Of a DNA stretch of 64,000 nucleotides, positions 18,073 to 28,285 are shown one piece after another; within the stretch, counting starts at the first letter, position 1; every line of letters begins with the position of its first letter. Both the position numbers and the translations under genes were made by a program. Below the pieces are notes generated by a model. The model had not been told where the DNA came from. It worked only from the letters and a program-made list of their open reading frames with translations, and did no database searches. The DNA is from JALORV01 sp963775635. Lineage in GTDB: Bacteria > Pseudomonadota > Gammaproteobacteria > Burkholderiales > Burkholderiaceae_F. Where the stretch lies: assembly GCA_963775635.1 (NCBI GenBank), contig CAVZJO010000003.1, positions 186,001 through 250,000 on the forward strand, in the 5' to 3' direction.

Positions 18073-19266
18073 TCAGGCGACCAGATGCGGCCCTCGCCAG
18101 GCCGCGTCGTGACGCCGCGCCCTGCGTATCGCCCAGGCACCCAGCAGCGCGGCCACGCTGCCCGAGCCGAACGACCACACCGGTCCACCCAGCGTCCAGG
18201 CGTACGCGGCGGTCAGCGTGCCGGCCGTCCCGCCGACACCATAGGCCGCGCTGATATAGACGGCCTGTCCGCGCGCCGCCGCACGCCCGGGAAACCAGCG
18301 CTGGATCATCAGTACCGAAGCACTGTGGTGAACGGCGAAGGTCACGGAGTGCAAGATCTGCGCAAACGCCAGGACCCACCACAGCGTCGCCATCTCGGCG
18401 ATCAGCAAGAAACGGACCGCCGCTACGATGAAACTGGCCTGCAGCAGCGGATACAGGCCGAAGCGCGCGAACCAGCGCCCCTGCGTGAAGAAGAACGCGA
18501 TCTCCAGCACCACGCTGAGGACCCAGAAGGCGCCGATCGCGGTCTTGCTGTACCCCAGCTCGGCCAGATAAATCGACAGATAGCTGTAGAGCGCGCCATG
18601 CGCGAACACCATCAGCGCCGCTGACAGCAGAAACCAGCGCACCGGCGCCTCGCGCAGGCGCCGCCTGACGGACACGCGCTCGTGCGCGAGCTCGTGCGAT
18701 GGCTCATCGCGCACCTTCCAGGCCGCCCACACCAGCAGGCTCGCCAGCGCCGCTACCAGCCACACCGCGCTGTCGATGCCGGTCCGGTCGAACAGCGGAC
18801 CGGCGGCCATGACGACCGTGATGAAAGCCGCCGATCCCCATAGCCGCAGCCGGCCATAGCGGACCGCCGCATCGTGCTTTCCTCGCATGCTGGCCGATGC
18901 GAGTGCCTCGGCGATCGGCATCTGCGCGGTCTGAAACAGGTTAACCAGCAGCATCACGCCGAAGACGAACACGAAACCGCCGGGAATGAACAACAGGCAG
19001 AACGAGGCGAGCAGAGCGACAGCCGTTAGGCGCAGGATCGAGGTGCGTCGCGTCGCATGATCAGCGAGATAGCCCCACAGGTTCGGTCCGATGACGCGCA
19101 TGCCCTGGCCGACCGCAATCAACACGCCGATTTCGAATGCATTGAGCCCGCGCGCCTGGAAATACAGCGGCAGGTAGGGCGCGATAACCCCCACCAGTCC
19201 GAAGTAGGCAGCGAACAGCGCGCCGAGCCGCAGGTAGGACGGATCGGATGAAGCTGCCGTCGGCAT
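18073..19266 (-). CDS. MFS transporter of the HcaT/MFS_1-like type
   Basis: The 397-residue protein has about twelve hydrophobic segments and the family pattern PYLPLYFQARGLNAFEIGVLIAV near the start and IGPNLWGYLADH after the second helix. Relatives include the 3-phenylpropionate permease HcaT, but substrates of most members are unknown. Its start codon overlaps the aroC stop (TGATG), so it is coupled to aroC, a common pairing in betaproteobacteria with no known functional link. Confidence 0.88.
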   Translation of the reverse strand: MPTAASSDPSYLRLGALFAAYFGLVGVIAPYLPLYFQARGLNAFEIGVLIAVGQGMRVIGPNLWGYLADHATRRTSILRLTAVALLASFCLLFIPGGFVFVFGVMLLVNLFQTAQMPIAEALASASMRGKHDAAVRYGRLRLWGSAAFITVVMAAGPLFDRTGIDSAVWLVAALASLLVWAAWKVRDEPSHELAHERVSVRRRLREAPVRWFLLSAALMVFAHGALYSYLSIYLAELGYSKTAIGAFWVLSVVLEIAFFFTQGRWFARFGLYPLLQASFIVAAVRFLLIAEMATLWWVLAFAQILHSVTFAVHHSASVLMIQRWFPGRAAARGQAVYISAAYGVGGTAGTLTAAYAWTLGGPVWSFGSGSVAALLGAWAIRRARRHDAAWRGPHLVA

Positions 19267-20372
19267 CAGGCCGACGGCGAACGCGCCGCCAGCGGGGCGA
19301 GCGCGTGATGGACGTCGGCGTTCTGGGCGCGCTGCATCAGCGCGTGATCCATCAGCACCAGGGCGAGCATCGCCTCGGCGATCGGCGTCGCACGGATGCC
19401 TACGCAGGGATCATGTCGGCCGTGTGTCTCGATGATCGTCGGCTCGCCGGCGCGGGTGATTGAGCGGCGCGGCAGGCGGATGCTGGATGTCGGCTTGACC
19501 GCGATCGACACCTCGATGTCTTGCCCGCTCGAGATCCCGCCCAACACGCCGCCCGCGTTGTTGCCGACGAATCCGTCGGGACGCAGCTCGTCGCCATGCT
19601 CCGACCCGAGTTGCTCGACGCAGGCGAATCCCGCGCCGATCTCCACGCCCTTGACCGCGTTGATCCCCATCATCGCGTAGGCGATGTCGGCGTCAAGCTT
19701 GTCGTACAGCGGCGCGCCGAGGCCGGGCGGAACCGCGTTGGCCGATACACGCAACCGCGCGCCGACCGAGTCGCCGCTCTTGCGCAAGCGGTCCATCGCT
19801 TCTTCCAGTTCGGGGACGATGGCCGCGTTCGGAGCAAAGAACGCATTGCGCTCGACCTCGTCCCACGACTCGAACGGGATAACGATCGAGCCCAGTTGCT
19901 GCATGCAGCCGCGGATCTGCGTGCCATAGCGTTCGCGCAGCCATTTTTTCGCGACCGCGCCGGCTGCGACCATCGGCGCCGTCAACCGCGCCGAAGAGCG
20001 ACCCCCGCCGCGCGGATCGCGGACACCGTACTTGCGCCAGTAGCTGTAGTCGGCATGGCCGGGCCGGAAGGTGTCGGCGATGTCCTCGTAATCCCGGCTC
20101 CTCGCATCCTCGTTGCGAATCAGCAAGGCGATCGGCGTTCCGGTCGTCATGCCCTCGTAGACACCCGACAGAATTTCGACCCGGTCCGATTCACGCCGCT
20201 GCGTCACATGACGCGAAGTGCCCGGCTTGCGACGATCGAGATCCGGCTGCAGGTCCGATTCCGCCAGTTGCATGCCCGGCGGACAGCCGTCGAACACGCA
20301 CCCGATCGCAGGTCCGTGCGATTCGCCGAAGTTGGTGACCTGCAGCAGATGTCCGAAGGTGGAGCCGGCCAT
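19266..20372 (-). CDS. aroC: Chorismate synthase (AroC)
   Basis: AroC converts EPSP to chorismate using reduced FMN, the last step of the shikimate pathway feeding the trp genes in this window. The 368-residue product has the GESHGPAIGCVFDGCPPG signature near residue 17 and RGGGRSSAR and GISSGQDIEV later. Length is normal. It begins 58 bases after the patatin gene stop and overlaps the MFS gene. Confidence 0.97.
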   Translation of the reverse strand: MAGSTFGHLLQVTNFGESHGPAIGCVFDGCPPGMQLAESDLQPDLDRRKPGTSRHVTQRRESDRVEILSGVYEGMTTGTPIALLIRNEDARSRDYEDIADTFRPGHADYSYWRKYGVRDPRGGGRSSARLTAPMVAAGAVAKKWLRERYGTQIRGCMQQLGSIVIPFESWDEVERNAFFAPNAAIVPELEEAMDRLRKSGDSVGARLRVSANAVPPGLGAPLYDKLDADIAYAMMGINAVKGVEIGAGFACVEQLGSEHGDELRPDGFVGNNAGGVLGGISSGQDIEVSIAVKPTSSIRLPRRSITRAGEPTIIETHGRHDPCVGIRATPIAEAMLALVLMDHALMQRAQNADVHHALAPLAARSPSA

Positions 20373-20430
20373 GTGGAAGTGTCAGCGGGTGAACGCGCAG
20401 GCGCCGATTGTAAGTGCCAGCGACGCGCTG

Positions 20431-21480
20431 TCATAGAAAGCGGTCGCCGATCCGTACGCTGGCCGCATGCCCGACGTAGTGCAACGAGCTTTCGAGCCAG
20501 TCGCGCGCGGCGTTGCGGCCCAGCTCGTAGAGTTCCTCGAGAAAGCTGCGCGCCGTGTTCGACCGCGTGCTGGCACCGTAGCGCCGCAGCGCCTCTTCGG
20601 CCTCGATCATGTGCAGATGGATGCGCTTGTAGAGCTTGGGGTCGACGCGATGTTCGTCGAGCAGTCGCTGCACGAACGCGATGGCGCGCAGCTCATGCAG
20701 CAGAGATGCGTTGAAGCTGATCTCGTTGATGCGTTCAAGGATCTCCTGCGGCGTGTCCGGGATGTCGGCGCGCTGCAGCGGATTGATCGGGACCAGCAGG
20801 ACGTCGGCGCTGCGGGTCGCATAGAAAAGCGGATACAGCGCCGGATTGCCCATGTAACCGCCATCCCAGTACGCGTCACCGTCGATCTCGACCGCGCGGA
20901 ACGACGTTGGCAGCGCGGCCGACGCGAGCAGCATGTCGCAGGTGAGCTCGCGCTCGCGGAACACGCGGGCGCGGCCGCTGCGGACGTTGGTCGCGCAGAC
21001 AAACAGCTTGAACGGCGATGCCTTGCGCAGGGCCTCGAAGTTGATCAGCGGCTCCAGTAGGTTGCGCAGCGGGTTGTAGTCGAACGGGTTAAGTTGGTAC
21101 GGCGAGTACAGCCGCGACCAGACATCGACCAGCGTCGTTGCGCCTGCCGACAACGCCGGGTTGAACCACAGCGGCGTGAACGCACTGGGCAGCGCGGCCA
21201 CACCCTCCCAGAAGCGGCGCAGGTGCGCACGCGCGCTCTGGCGCGGGTCGGCGCGGGAGGCAAGCCCCAGCCGCCAGCCCTCGGCCAGCACGACGGCGTT
21301 CATCGCCCCGGCGCTCGCACCAGTGATGCCCTCGACCTGCAGCCTGCCATCGTCGAGCAGCGCATCCAGCGCGCCCCAGGTGAACGCGCCGTGCGAGCCT
21401 CCGCCCTGGAGCGCCAGATCGACGGTCGGCGGACCATTGTGTCCGCGACGCGGCGCGGTCGGGCGGCGGGCGGCCACCAT
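20431..21480 (-). CDS. Patatin-like phospholipase with DUF3734-type C-terminus
   Basis: The 349-residue protein has the patatin oxyanion motif GGGSHGAF, the nucleophile Ser56 in GASAGAM and the catalytic Asp in DGGYMGN near residue 202; the C-terminal 110 residues match the DUF3734 extension. Such enzymes hydrolyse acyl ester bonds of phospholipids or lysophospholipids. The frame is open far upstream, but the ATG at 21478-21480 overlaps the stop of the LplT-PlsC fusion (TGATG), fixing the start and coupling the two. Together they suggest phospholipid turnover and reacylation. Confidence 0.92.
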   Translation of the reverse strand: MVAARRPTAPRRGHNGPPTVDLALQGGGSHGAFTWGALDALLDDGRLQVEGITGASAGAMNAVVLAEGWRLGLASRADPRQSARAHLRRFWEGVAALPSAFTPLWFNPALSAGATTLVDVWSRLYSPYQLNPFDYNPLRNLLEPLINFEALRKASPFKLFVCATNVRSGRARVFRERELTCDMLLASAALPTSFRAVEIDGDAYWDGGYMGNPALYPLFYATRSADVLLVPINPLQRADIPDTPQEILERINEISFNASLLHELRAIAFVQRLLDEHRVDPKLYKRIHLHMIEAEEALRRYGASTRSNTARSFLEELYELGRNAARDWLESSLHYVGHAASVRIGDRFL

Positions 21481-23381
21481 CAGCGCTCTTCGCCGCGCAG
21501 TGCGGCCACGCGTTGCAGCAGCAGTTCGGGCGTCACGGCCTGTGGCGGCAGCGGTTCGCCGACGACGAACTCGAGTTTCGAGCGCAGCCCGCGACGCAGC
21601 CTTGCACCCACCGGCTCGGAAAACGCCGCGCCGCCATAACGGGAAAAGAACGAACCCCACAAGCCGCGCAATGCCATCGGATACACCGGCACCGGCGTGC
21701 GCTCGACGATGCGCTGCACGCCCTGCTTGAATTCGTTGAGTTCGCCGGTCGCGGTGATCCTTCCCTCCGGGAATATGCAGACGAGGTCGCCGTCGGCCAG
21801 CGCGGCGTCGATCCGCTCGTTGGCCCGTTCGAGCATCGCCGCATCCTCGCGCACCGGGGCGATCGCGATCGCCCCGGCATGCCGGAAGAACCAGTTGAGC
21901 AGCGGAATCTTGAAGATCCGGTGGTCCATCACGAAGCGGATCGGCCGCGGACTCTCGCCCATGATGACGACCGCGTCGACATAGCTCACGTGGTTGCACG
22001 CAAGCACGGCGGCGCCGTCGACCGGTAGGCGGTCGGTGTCGATCGAGCGGACGCGGTACAGCGTGTGAACCAGCACCCAGGCGAGGAAACGCAGCAGGAA
22101 TTCGGGCACCAGGCGGTAAATATAGATCGCGACCGCCGCGTTCATCAGCGCGGTGACGAGAAAGAGCTGGGGAATCGTCAGGCCTGCGCCTAACAATGCG
22201 GTCGCCGCCAGCGAGGCGGCCACCATGAACAGCGCGTTCAAAATGTTGTTGGCGGCGACAATGCGCGCCACGCGCGAGCGGTCGGCGCGCGTCTGGATCA
22301 GTGAATAGAGCGGCACTGAATACAGGCCGGCGAACAGAGCCAGCAAGGCCAGGTCGGCGATGATCCGCCAGGCCCCCGCGTGCGCCAGGAACTCGGATAC
22401 GCCGCCGGCGCGCATCGGCGTGAACGACGCCGACGCGAAGTAAAGGTCGACCGCGAAGACGGTCATGCCGATCGAACCGAACGGAACCAGGCCGATCTCG
22501 ACCCGCCGCCCGGACAGTCGTTCGCAGGCCAGCGAGCCAATGCCGATGCCGATCGAAAACACCGCCAGCAAAAACGTGACGACGGCTTCGTTGCCCCCCA
22601 GGTGCTCGCGCGTATAGGGCGTAAAGCTCGTCAGGAAGATCGAGCCGAAGAACCACAGCCACGAGATTCCGATGATCGAATTGAACACCGCAACGTTGCG
22701 GTGAGCCAGCCTGAGGTTGGCCAGCGTCTCGGAAACTGGGTTCCAGTTGATCGTTAGGCCGGGATCGGCGGCCGGCGAATGCGGAACGTACTGCGCGGCC
22801 AGACGACCCAGCAGCGCGACGACGACCACGGCCACTGCGGTGGCGTGAGCGCCGGTGTCGCCGAACCGGCTGATCAGCATGCCCCCGCCGATCGTCCCGA
22901 GCAGGATCGCCACGAAGGTCCCCATCTCGACCATGCCGTTACCGCCGATCAGCTCGCGCGCATCGAGGTGCTGCGGCAGGTACGAGTACTTGACCGGGCC
23001 GAATACGGTCGATTGCAATCCCAGCAGGAAGATCGCGACATAGACAAGCGAAGGCTCATGCAGCAGCAGCCCTGCCGCGCCGATGCCCATCACAGCGATC
23101 TCCGCATCCTTGACGCGGCGGATGAACATCGACTTCTCCAGCTTGTCGGCGAGCTGGCCGCTGGTGGCCGAGAACAGCACGTAGGGCGCGACGAACAGCC
23201 CCGCGATCAGGAATCCCGCCGTCTGCGGATCGACATCGCCCCAGCGCGACGCCGCGTAGGTCGCCAGCAGCGTGAAGGCGAACTTGAAGATGTTGTCGTT
23301 GGCAGCGCCGAAAAACTGCACCCAGAATAGCGGCGCAAATCGGCGCTCCCGCAGCAGGGCAAACTGGTTGCTGGCGCTCAC
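21480..23381 (-). CDS. LplT-like MFS transporter fused to a PlsC-type acyltransferase
   Basis: The 633-residue protein has an N-terminal major-facilitator domain (about residues 1-430) beginning FFGAANDNIFKFA, as in lysophospholipid flippase LplT. A C-terminal acyltransferase domain has the HX4D motif in NHVSYVD near residue 464 and the FPEGR motif. In E. coli, LplT and Aas are separate and Aas also carries an acyl-ACP synthetase domain; here the synthetase domain is missing. The fusion should import lysophospholipid and reacylate it on the inner membrane. The downstream coupled patatin supports a lipid-repair role (inference). Confidence 0.92.
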   Translation of the reverse strand: MSASNQFALLRERRFAPLFWVQFFGAANDNIFKFAFTLLATYAASRWGDVDPQTAGFLIAGLFVAPYVLFSATSGQLADKLEKSMFIRRVKDAEIAVMGIGAAGLLLHEPSLVYVAIFLLGLQSTVFGPVKYSYLPQHLDARELIGGNGMVEMGTFVAILLGTIGGGMLISRFGDTGAHATAVAVVVVALLGRLAAQYVPHSPAADPGLTINWNPVSETLANLRLAHRNVAVFNSIIGISWLWFFGSIFLTSFTPYTREHLGGNEAVVTFLLAVFSIGIGIGSLACERLSGRRVEIGLVPFGSIGMTVFAVDLYFASASFTPMRAGGVSEFLAHAGAWRIIADLALLALFAGLYSVPLYSLIQTRADRSRVARIVAANNILNALFMVAASLAATALLGAGLTIPQLFLVTALMNAAVAIYIYRLVPEFLLRFLAWVLVHTLYRVRSIDTDRLPVDGAAVLACNHVSYVDAVVIMGESPRPIRFVMDHRIFKIPLLNWFFRHAGAIAIAPVREDAAMLERANERIDAALADGDLVCIFPEGRITATGELNEFKQGVQRIVERTPVPVYPMALRGLWGSFFSRYGGAAFSEPVGARLRRGLRSKLEFVVGEPLPPQAVTPELLLQRVAALRGEER

Positions 23382-23598
23382 ATTGAATATGGCCGCTCGA
23401 GTTGTCTTTGGCGTTCGAGTTGGCGGGCGGGCCGTTGCTCACGCAAAGGTCGCGCCGGATTATGTCAGCGAACGAAGCCGGTGCGGCCGCAGGATTGGCA
23501 TCCCCGGTCCAACGCCGTAACCTAGAGCGCAACAACAACCCGGGTCACTGCGGCATCCGTCTGCATCGCCGCCGAGCACGAGCCAAAAGGGAGACGCC

Positions 23599-25872
23599 AT
23601 GTCGGACACGCTGCGCGACGACGCGCTCGAATATCACCGCCTGCCGACGCACGGAAAGATTTCGGTCGTTCCGACCAAAGCGATGGTGACTCAACGGGAT
23701 CTTTCGCTCGCCTACTCGCCGGGAGTGGCTGAGGCCTGCAACGAGATCGTGCGCGACCCGCGCGAAGCGCACACGCTGACCGCTCGCGGCAATCTGGTCG
23801 CCGTGGTCACCAACGGAACCGCGGTGCTGGGACTCGGCAACATCGGCCCGCTGGCTGGCAAGCCGGTGATGGAAGGCAAAGGCTGCCTGTTCAAGAAGTT
23901 CGCCGGCATCGACGTCTTCGACATCGAGCTCGACGAGAACGATCCCGACAAGCTGGTCGACATCATCGCGGCACTCGAGCCGACCTTCGGCGGCATCAAC
24001 CTGGAGGACATCAAGGCGCCGGAGTGCTTCACCATCGAGCGCAAGCTGCGCCAGCGCATGAAGATTCCCGTGTTCCACGACGACCAGCACGGCACTGCGA
24101 TCGTCGCCTCCGCAGCGGTGCTAAATGGACTGCGCTGCGTCAGCAAGGACATCGCGCAGGCCAAGCTGGTCTGCTCGGGCGCTGGCGCGGCCGCGATCGC
24201 CTGTCTCGACCTGCTGGTGAGCCTCGGCGTACGCCGCGAGAACATCCTGGTGACCGACAGCAAGGGCGTGCTGCACACCGGCCGCAGCGGGCTGGATGAG
24301 AGCAAGGCGCGCTATGCACGCGATACTCGAGCCCGCACGCTGGCCGACGCCATGCCCGGTGCCGACATCTTCATGGGGCTGTCGGGTCCCGGCGTTCTGA
24401 GCCCAGACATGGTCAAGGCGATGGCTCCACAGCCACTGATCCTCGCAATGGCCAACCCGACGCCGGAAATCATGCCGGAGGAGGCGCGCGCCGCGCGACC
24501 CGACGTCATTATCGGCACCGGGCGATCCGACTATCCGAACCAGGTGAACAACGTCCTGTGCTTCCCGTTCATCTTCCGCGGCGCATTGGACGTCGGTGCG
24601 ACGACGATCAACGAGGCGATGAAGCTGGCGACCGTGCACGCACTGGCCGATCTGACGCACGCGGAGATTCCGGACGAGGTCGCCAAAGCCTATGGCGCGG
24701 AAGGGTTGCGCTTCGGGCCCGAGTACCTGATTCCGAAGCCGTTCGATCCGCGCCTGATCGAACGCATCGCACCGGCGGTGGCGCAGGCGGCGATGGACAG
24801 TGGTGTCGCGACCCGCCCGCTGCGCGATATCGAGTCGTATCGAGCACGCCTGCGACGCTTCGTCTACCAGTCAGGCAGCACGATGGAGCCGGTATTCGCC
24901 GCGGCGAAAAAGGCCGCCACGCGCAGGCTCATCTACGCCGAGGGCGAGGAAGAGCGCGTATTGCGCGCGGCCCAGGTGGTTGTCGACGAAGGAATCGCCC
25001 GGCCGATCCTGATCGGCCGCCCCGACGTGATCTCGATGCGCATCGAGCGCTATGGACTGCGGCTGAAACTGGGATCAGATGTCGAGTGTGTCAACGTGCT
25101 CGACGATCCGCGCTACCGCGACACGTGGATGGAGTACTTCCAACTCGGTAAGCGCCAAGGGGTGACGCGGTCACTGGCTCAGACGGAAATACGCACGCGT
25201 ACCACGTTGATCGGCGCGATGCTGGTGCGCGGGGGCGGGGCCGAAGCGATGCTGTGCGGCACCGTCGGCTCTTACGCGGATCACCTGCGCTATGTGCGTA
25301 CCGTGATCGGGCTGGCACCCGGCGTGAAGACCTTCGCAGCGATGCACCTGCTGATCCTGCCCAACCGGCAGCTCTTCATCTGCGACACGCACGTGAATCC
25401 GGACCCGACTGCCGAACAGGTGGCGGAAATGACGGTACTGGCGGCCGATGCGGCCAGCCGCTTCGGCATCGCCCCGCGCGTCGCGCTGGTGTCGCACTCC
25501 AACTTCGGCAGCTCGGAGTTGCCGTCAGCAGTCAAGATGCGAGAGGCACTGGCGCTGATTCAGGCCCGCCGGCCGGATTTCCCGGTGGACGGCGAGATGC
25601 AGGCGGACACCGCACTGTCGTACACGGTCCTTTCGAGCTCAATGCCCGACACCCCGCTTGCGGCCGAAGCGAACCTGCTGATCATGCCCAACATCGATGC
25701 GGCCAACATCACGTACAACGCGCTGCGCGCCACCGCCGGCGGCGGGATCACAATCGGTGCCATATTGCTCGGCGCCGCGCAGCCGGTGCACATCATGACG
25801 CCGGCGTCGACGGTGCGCCGGATCGTCAACATGTCCGCGGTGGCGGTGGTCGATGCCGCTGCGCGCGGCTGA
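23599..25872 (+). CDS. maeB: NADP-dependent malic enzyme with phosphotransacetylase-like domain (MaeB)
   Basis: The 757-residue protein has an N-terminal malic enzyme (about 1-420, with YSPGVAEAC and the catalytic and metal region FHDDQHGTAIV) and a C-terminal phosphate-acetyltransferase-like domain (about 430-757) that in MaeB is regulatory, binding acetyl-CoA. It decarboxylates malate to pyruvate, yielding NADPH. AAAAGGGAGACGCC upstream provides the ribosome-binding site. About 217 bases separate it from the divergent LplT-PlsC gene, so promoters probably lie there. Confidence 0.96.
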   Translation: MSDTLRDDALEYHRLPTHGKISVVPTKAMVTQRDLSLAYSPGVAEACNEIVRDPREAHTLTARGNLVAVVTNGTAVLGLGNIGPLAGKPVMEGKGCLFKKFAGIDVFDIELDENDPDKLVDIIAALEPTFGGINLEDIKAPECFTIERKLRQRMKIPVFHDDQHGTAIVASAAVLNGLRCVSKDIAQAKLVCSGAGAAAIACLDLLVSLGVRRENILVTDSKGVLHTGRSGLDESKARYARDTRARTLADAMPGADIFMGLSGPGVLSPDMVKAMAPQPLILAMANPTPEIMPEEARAARPDVIIGTGRSDYPNQVNNVLCFPFIFRGALDVGATTINEAMKLATVHALADLTHAEIPDEVAKAYGAEGLRFGPEYLIPKPFDPRLIERIAPAVAQAAMDSGVATRPLRDIESYRARLRRFVYQSGSTMEPVFAAAKKAATRRLIYAEGEEERVLRAAQVVVDEGIARPILIGRPDVISMRIERYGLRLKLGSDVECVNVLDDPRYRDTWMEYFQLGKRQGVTRSLAQTEIRTRTTLIGAMLVRGGGAEAMLCGTVGSYADHLRYVRTVIGLAPGVKTFAAMHLLILPNRQLFICDTHVNPDPTAEQVAEMTVLAADAASRFGIAPRVALVSHSNFGSSELPSAVKMREALALIQARRPDFPVDGEMQADTALSYTVLSSSMPDTPLAAEANLLIMPNIDAANITYNALRATAGGGITIGAILLGAAQPVHIMTPASTVRRIVNMSAVAVVDAAARG

Positions 25873-25904
25873 GAACGCCTCGGCCGCGTGCTACTCGAGA
25901 AACG

Positions 25905-26360
25905 TCAGTTGGTGCGCGCGTCCTCGGGCTCGGGCCAGTCGCGGATGTAGGCCTTCAGCATGCGGTTCTCGAAGCTCTGTTCCTCGAGCACCGCGCGCGC
26001 CACGTCGTAGAACGAGATGACACCGGCCAGCGTGCGGCCGTCGAGCACCGGCAGGTAACGCGCATGGCGTTCGAGCATCAGACGCCGAACTTCCATTACC
26101 TCGGTTTCTGGGGTCACAGTCAGCGGCGCATCGTCCATCACCTTCCGCACGCTGATGTCGCCGATGTTGCCGGCATTGTCGTGCAGGCGATTGATCACTT
26201 CGCGGAACGTCAGCATGCCCACGAGTTCGCCGTATTCCATGATGACCACCGACCCCATGTCCTGCTCGGCCATGATGGAGACGGCCTGCGCCAGCGGAGA
26301 ATCAGGAGTCACCGCATAGATCGCGCTGCCCTTGACGCGCAGTATGTCGCTGACTTTCAT
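25905..26360 (-). CDS. Two-CBS-domain protein
   Basis: The 151-residue protein is almost entirely a pair of CBS domains: MKVSDILRVKGSAIYAV followed by MGSVVIMEYGELVGMLTFREV, then VRKVMDDAPLTVTPET followed by LPVLDGRTLAGVISFYDV. CBS pairs bind adenosyl nucleotides such as AMP, ATP or SAM and usually act as sensors. No catalytic domain is attached. It is convergent with maeB (32-base gap) and stands alone, so its partner is unknown. Confidence 0.92.
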   Translation of the reverse strand: MKVSDILRVKGSAIYAVTPDSPLAQAVSIMAEQDMGSVVIMEYGELVGMLTFREVINRLHDNAGNIGDISVRKVMDDAPLTVTPETEVMEVRRLMLERHARYLPVLDGRTLAGVISFYDVARAVLEEQSFENRMLKAYIRDWPEPEDARTN

Positions 26361-26434
26361 GGGGGTCCTCCGGGACGCGGGTCACGACGATCGGTCAAAC
26401 CGATGCTAGACCCGCCGCACCGCCTAAACAAGCT

Positions 26435-27221
26435 TCAGAGGCGACGCAGCCACCCCAATCCCGCAGATGTGCCACCCGGGCCGGCCACCGCCGGTCGGTA
26501 TTCGCAGCCCACCCAGCCTGCGTAGCGCAATCGGTCGAGTTCGCGGAACACGTAGGCGTAGTTGACCTCCCCGCTGTCTGGCTCGTGTCGCTCCGGCACA
26601 CCGGCTATCTGGACGTGGCCGACCATCCCCGAACACTGCTCGAAGTGGCGCACGAGATCACCCTGGATGATCTTGCAGGTGATAGAAATCGAACTGAAGC
26701 GCCGGCTGCGGGTCGGTGAGCCGCCCGATGATCTCGATCGCCAGCGGTAGCCGGTTGAGGAAGTAGCCCGGGATGTCGCGCGGATTGATGGGCTCGATTG
26801 TGACCGCGATCCCGTGGGGCCGGAACGTCTCGCCCGCGTGGGCGAGATTGCGTTCATAGGCCGCGAGCGCGTCGGCGTGCGGAACCTCGGGCCCCGGCGT
26901 GCCCGCCATCACATGAACGCGTGGCGCGCCCACCGTGCGCGCGTAATCCAGCGTTCGCTGGATCGATGCCTCGAACGCCCGTTCGTGACCGGGCAGCGCG
27001 GCGAGGCCCTTCTCGCTACCCGGAAAGTCCCCCACCGCCGCATTCATCAGAACCAGCTGGACGCCGGCATCGTCGATCGCGCGACGAAACTCGTTCGCGT
27101 CGACCAGATACGGTCCCTGCACTTCGACCGCAGCGAACCCGTCGCGAGCCGCCGCGCCGATGCGATCGATCATTTGGTGCTCGGGATACAGCGTGCTGAC
27201 GTTGGCGGCGAAGCGGGGCAT
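26435..27221 (-). pseudogene. hyi: Hydroxypyruvate isomerase-like TIM-barrel protein, frameshifted
   Basis: The first part (27221 to about 26676) reads MPRFAANVSTLYPE and continues to LQFDFYHLQ, the xylose-isomerase-like barrel of hydroxypyruvate isomerases, then runs into a stop within five codons. The continuation IIQGDLVRHFEQC to the C-terminal GCEYRPA region is in another frame. Removing one base from the CAAG at about 26673-26676 restores CTGCAGATCATC and an uninterrupted 261 residues, the family length. It follows pip by 12 bases. It is either a recent null mutation or a sequencing indel. Confidence 0.87.
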
Positions 27222-27233
27222 GTTGGTCTCGTC

Positions 27234-28184
27234 CTAGTCCATCAGCGCCTTGAAGCGCTCGAGTTCCGTGACGATGGTCGCGCGCACCGTGGGTTCCCAC
27301 ACCGAATGCCCGGCATCGGGCACGATCGTATAGCGCGCGGCCGGCCAGGCATGCGCCAGTTCGTCGGCGCTGACGATCGGACACACCATGTCGTAGCGCG
27401 AATGCACGATCGACGCCGGTAGGTGCCGTATGCGCTCCATGTCACGCAGCAGCTGGTCGGGAGCCAGGAAGCAGCGGTGAGCGAAATAGTGCGCCTCCAG
27501 CCGTGCCAGGCCAAGCGCCTCGTCGGCGAAGTGGCGGACCAGTTCCGGATTGGGTACCAGCGTCGAGCAGGTTCCCTCGTACTCGCTCCAGGCGCGTGCG
27601 TAACGCAGCTGGACGCGCGGGTCCGGATCGAACAGCCGCTTCAGGTATCCGCGCAGCAGGTCGCTGCGTTCTGCCTCGGGCAGCATGCCGGCGAATTTCT
27701 GCCAGGCTTCCGGGAACACCTGACGCAGTCCATACAAGAACCAGTCGATCTCGCTCTGGCGCCCCAGAAAAATGCCGCGCAGCACGAACCCGCGGCAGCG
27801 CTGCGGATGGGCCTGCCCGTAGGCCAGCCCGAGCGTGCTGCCCCACGATCCGCCGAACACCAGCCAGCGGTCGACTCCGAGATACTCGCGCAGCACTTCG
27901 ATGTCGTCGATCAGCTGCTGCGTGGTGTTCGCCTGTACCTCGCCGAGCGGCGTCGATGCGCCTGCGCCGCGCTGGTCGAACAGCACGACGCGGAAGAATT
28001 CCGGATCGAAGAAACGCCGGTGCTCGGGCGAGCAGCCGCCGCCCGGTCCGCCGTGCAGGAAGAGAACCGGGACGCCATTCGGGTTGCCGACGGTTTCCCA
28101 GTACATGGTGTGCAGGCTGTCGAGCGCCATGGTGCCGCTGTCGTACGGCTCGATCGGCGGATAAAGCAGGGTGCGACTGTCCAT
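27234..28184 (-). CDS. pip: Proline iminopeptidase (Pip)
   Basis: This α/β-hydrolase peptidase of family S33 releases N-terminal proline. The 316-residue product has the oxyanion motif FLHGGPGGG near residue 43, the nucleophile Ser113 in GGSWGSTL, and the C-terminal His in DAGHSVWEP. Length is typical. It is divergent from metY with about 100 bases between and is followed by the hydroxypyruvate isomerase gene. Confidence 0.95.
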   Translation of the reverse strand: MDSRTLLYPPIEPYDSGTMALDSLHTMYWETVGNPNGVPVLFLHGGPGGGCSPEHRRFFDPEFFRVVLFDQRGAGASTPLGEVQANTTQQLIDDIEVLREYLGVDRWLVFGGSWGSTLGLAYGQAHPQRCRGFVLRGIFLGRQSEIDWFLYGLRQVFPEAWQKFAGMLPEAERSDLLRGYLKRLFDPDPRVQLRYARAWSEYEGTCSTLVPNPELVRHFADEALGLARLEAHYFAHRCFLAPDQLLRDMERIRHLPASIVHSRYDMVCPIVSADELAHAWPAARYTIVPDAGHSVWEPTVRATIVTELERFKALMD

Positions 28185-28285
28185 TGTCGCGGGGCAGTTT
28201 AACGAAGAGCGCGTCCGGCCCGGACCGACGCGTCACTTCGGGAACGCTGGCATCATCGCCGCTTGCCGAGCCGAGGCCGACCACC

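Noticed and set aside
20431..22662. Single 743-codon minus-strand frame as one protein
   Set aside because: The first 394 codons are a shadow of the LplT-PlsC gene in another frame; only the part from 21480 is a real patatin, with a TGATG overlap marking its start.
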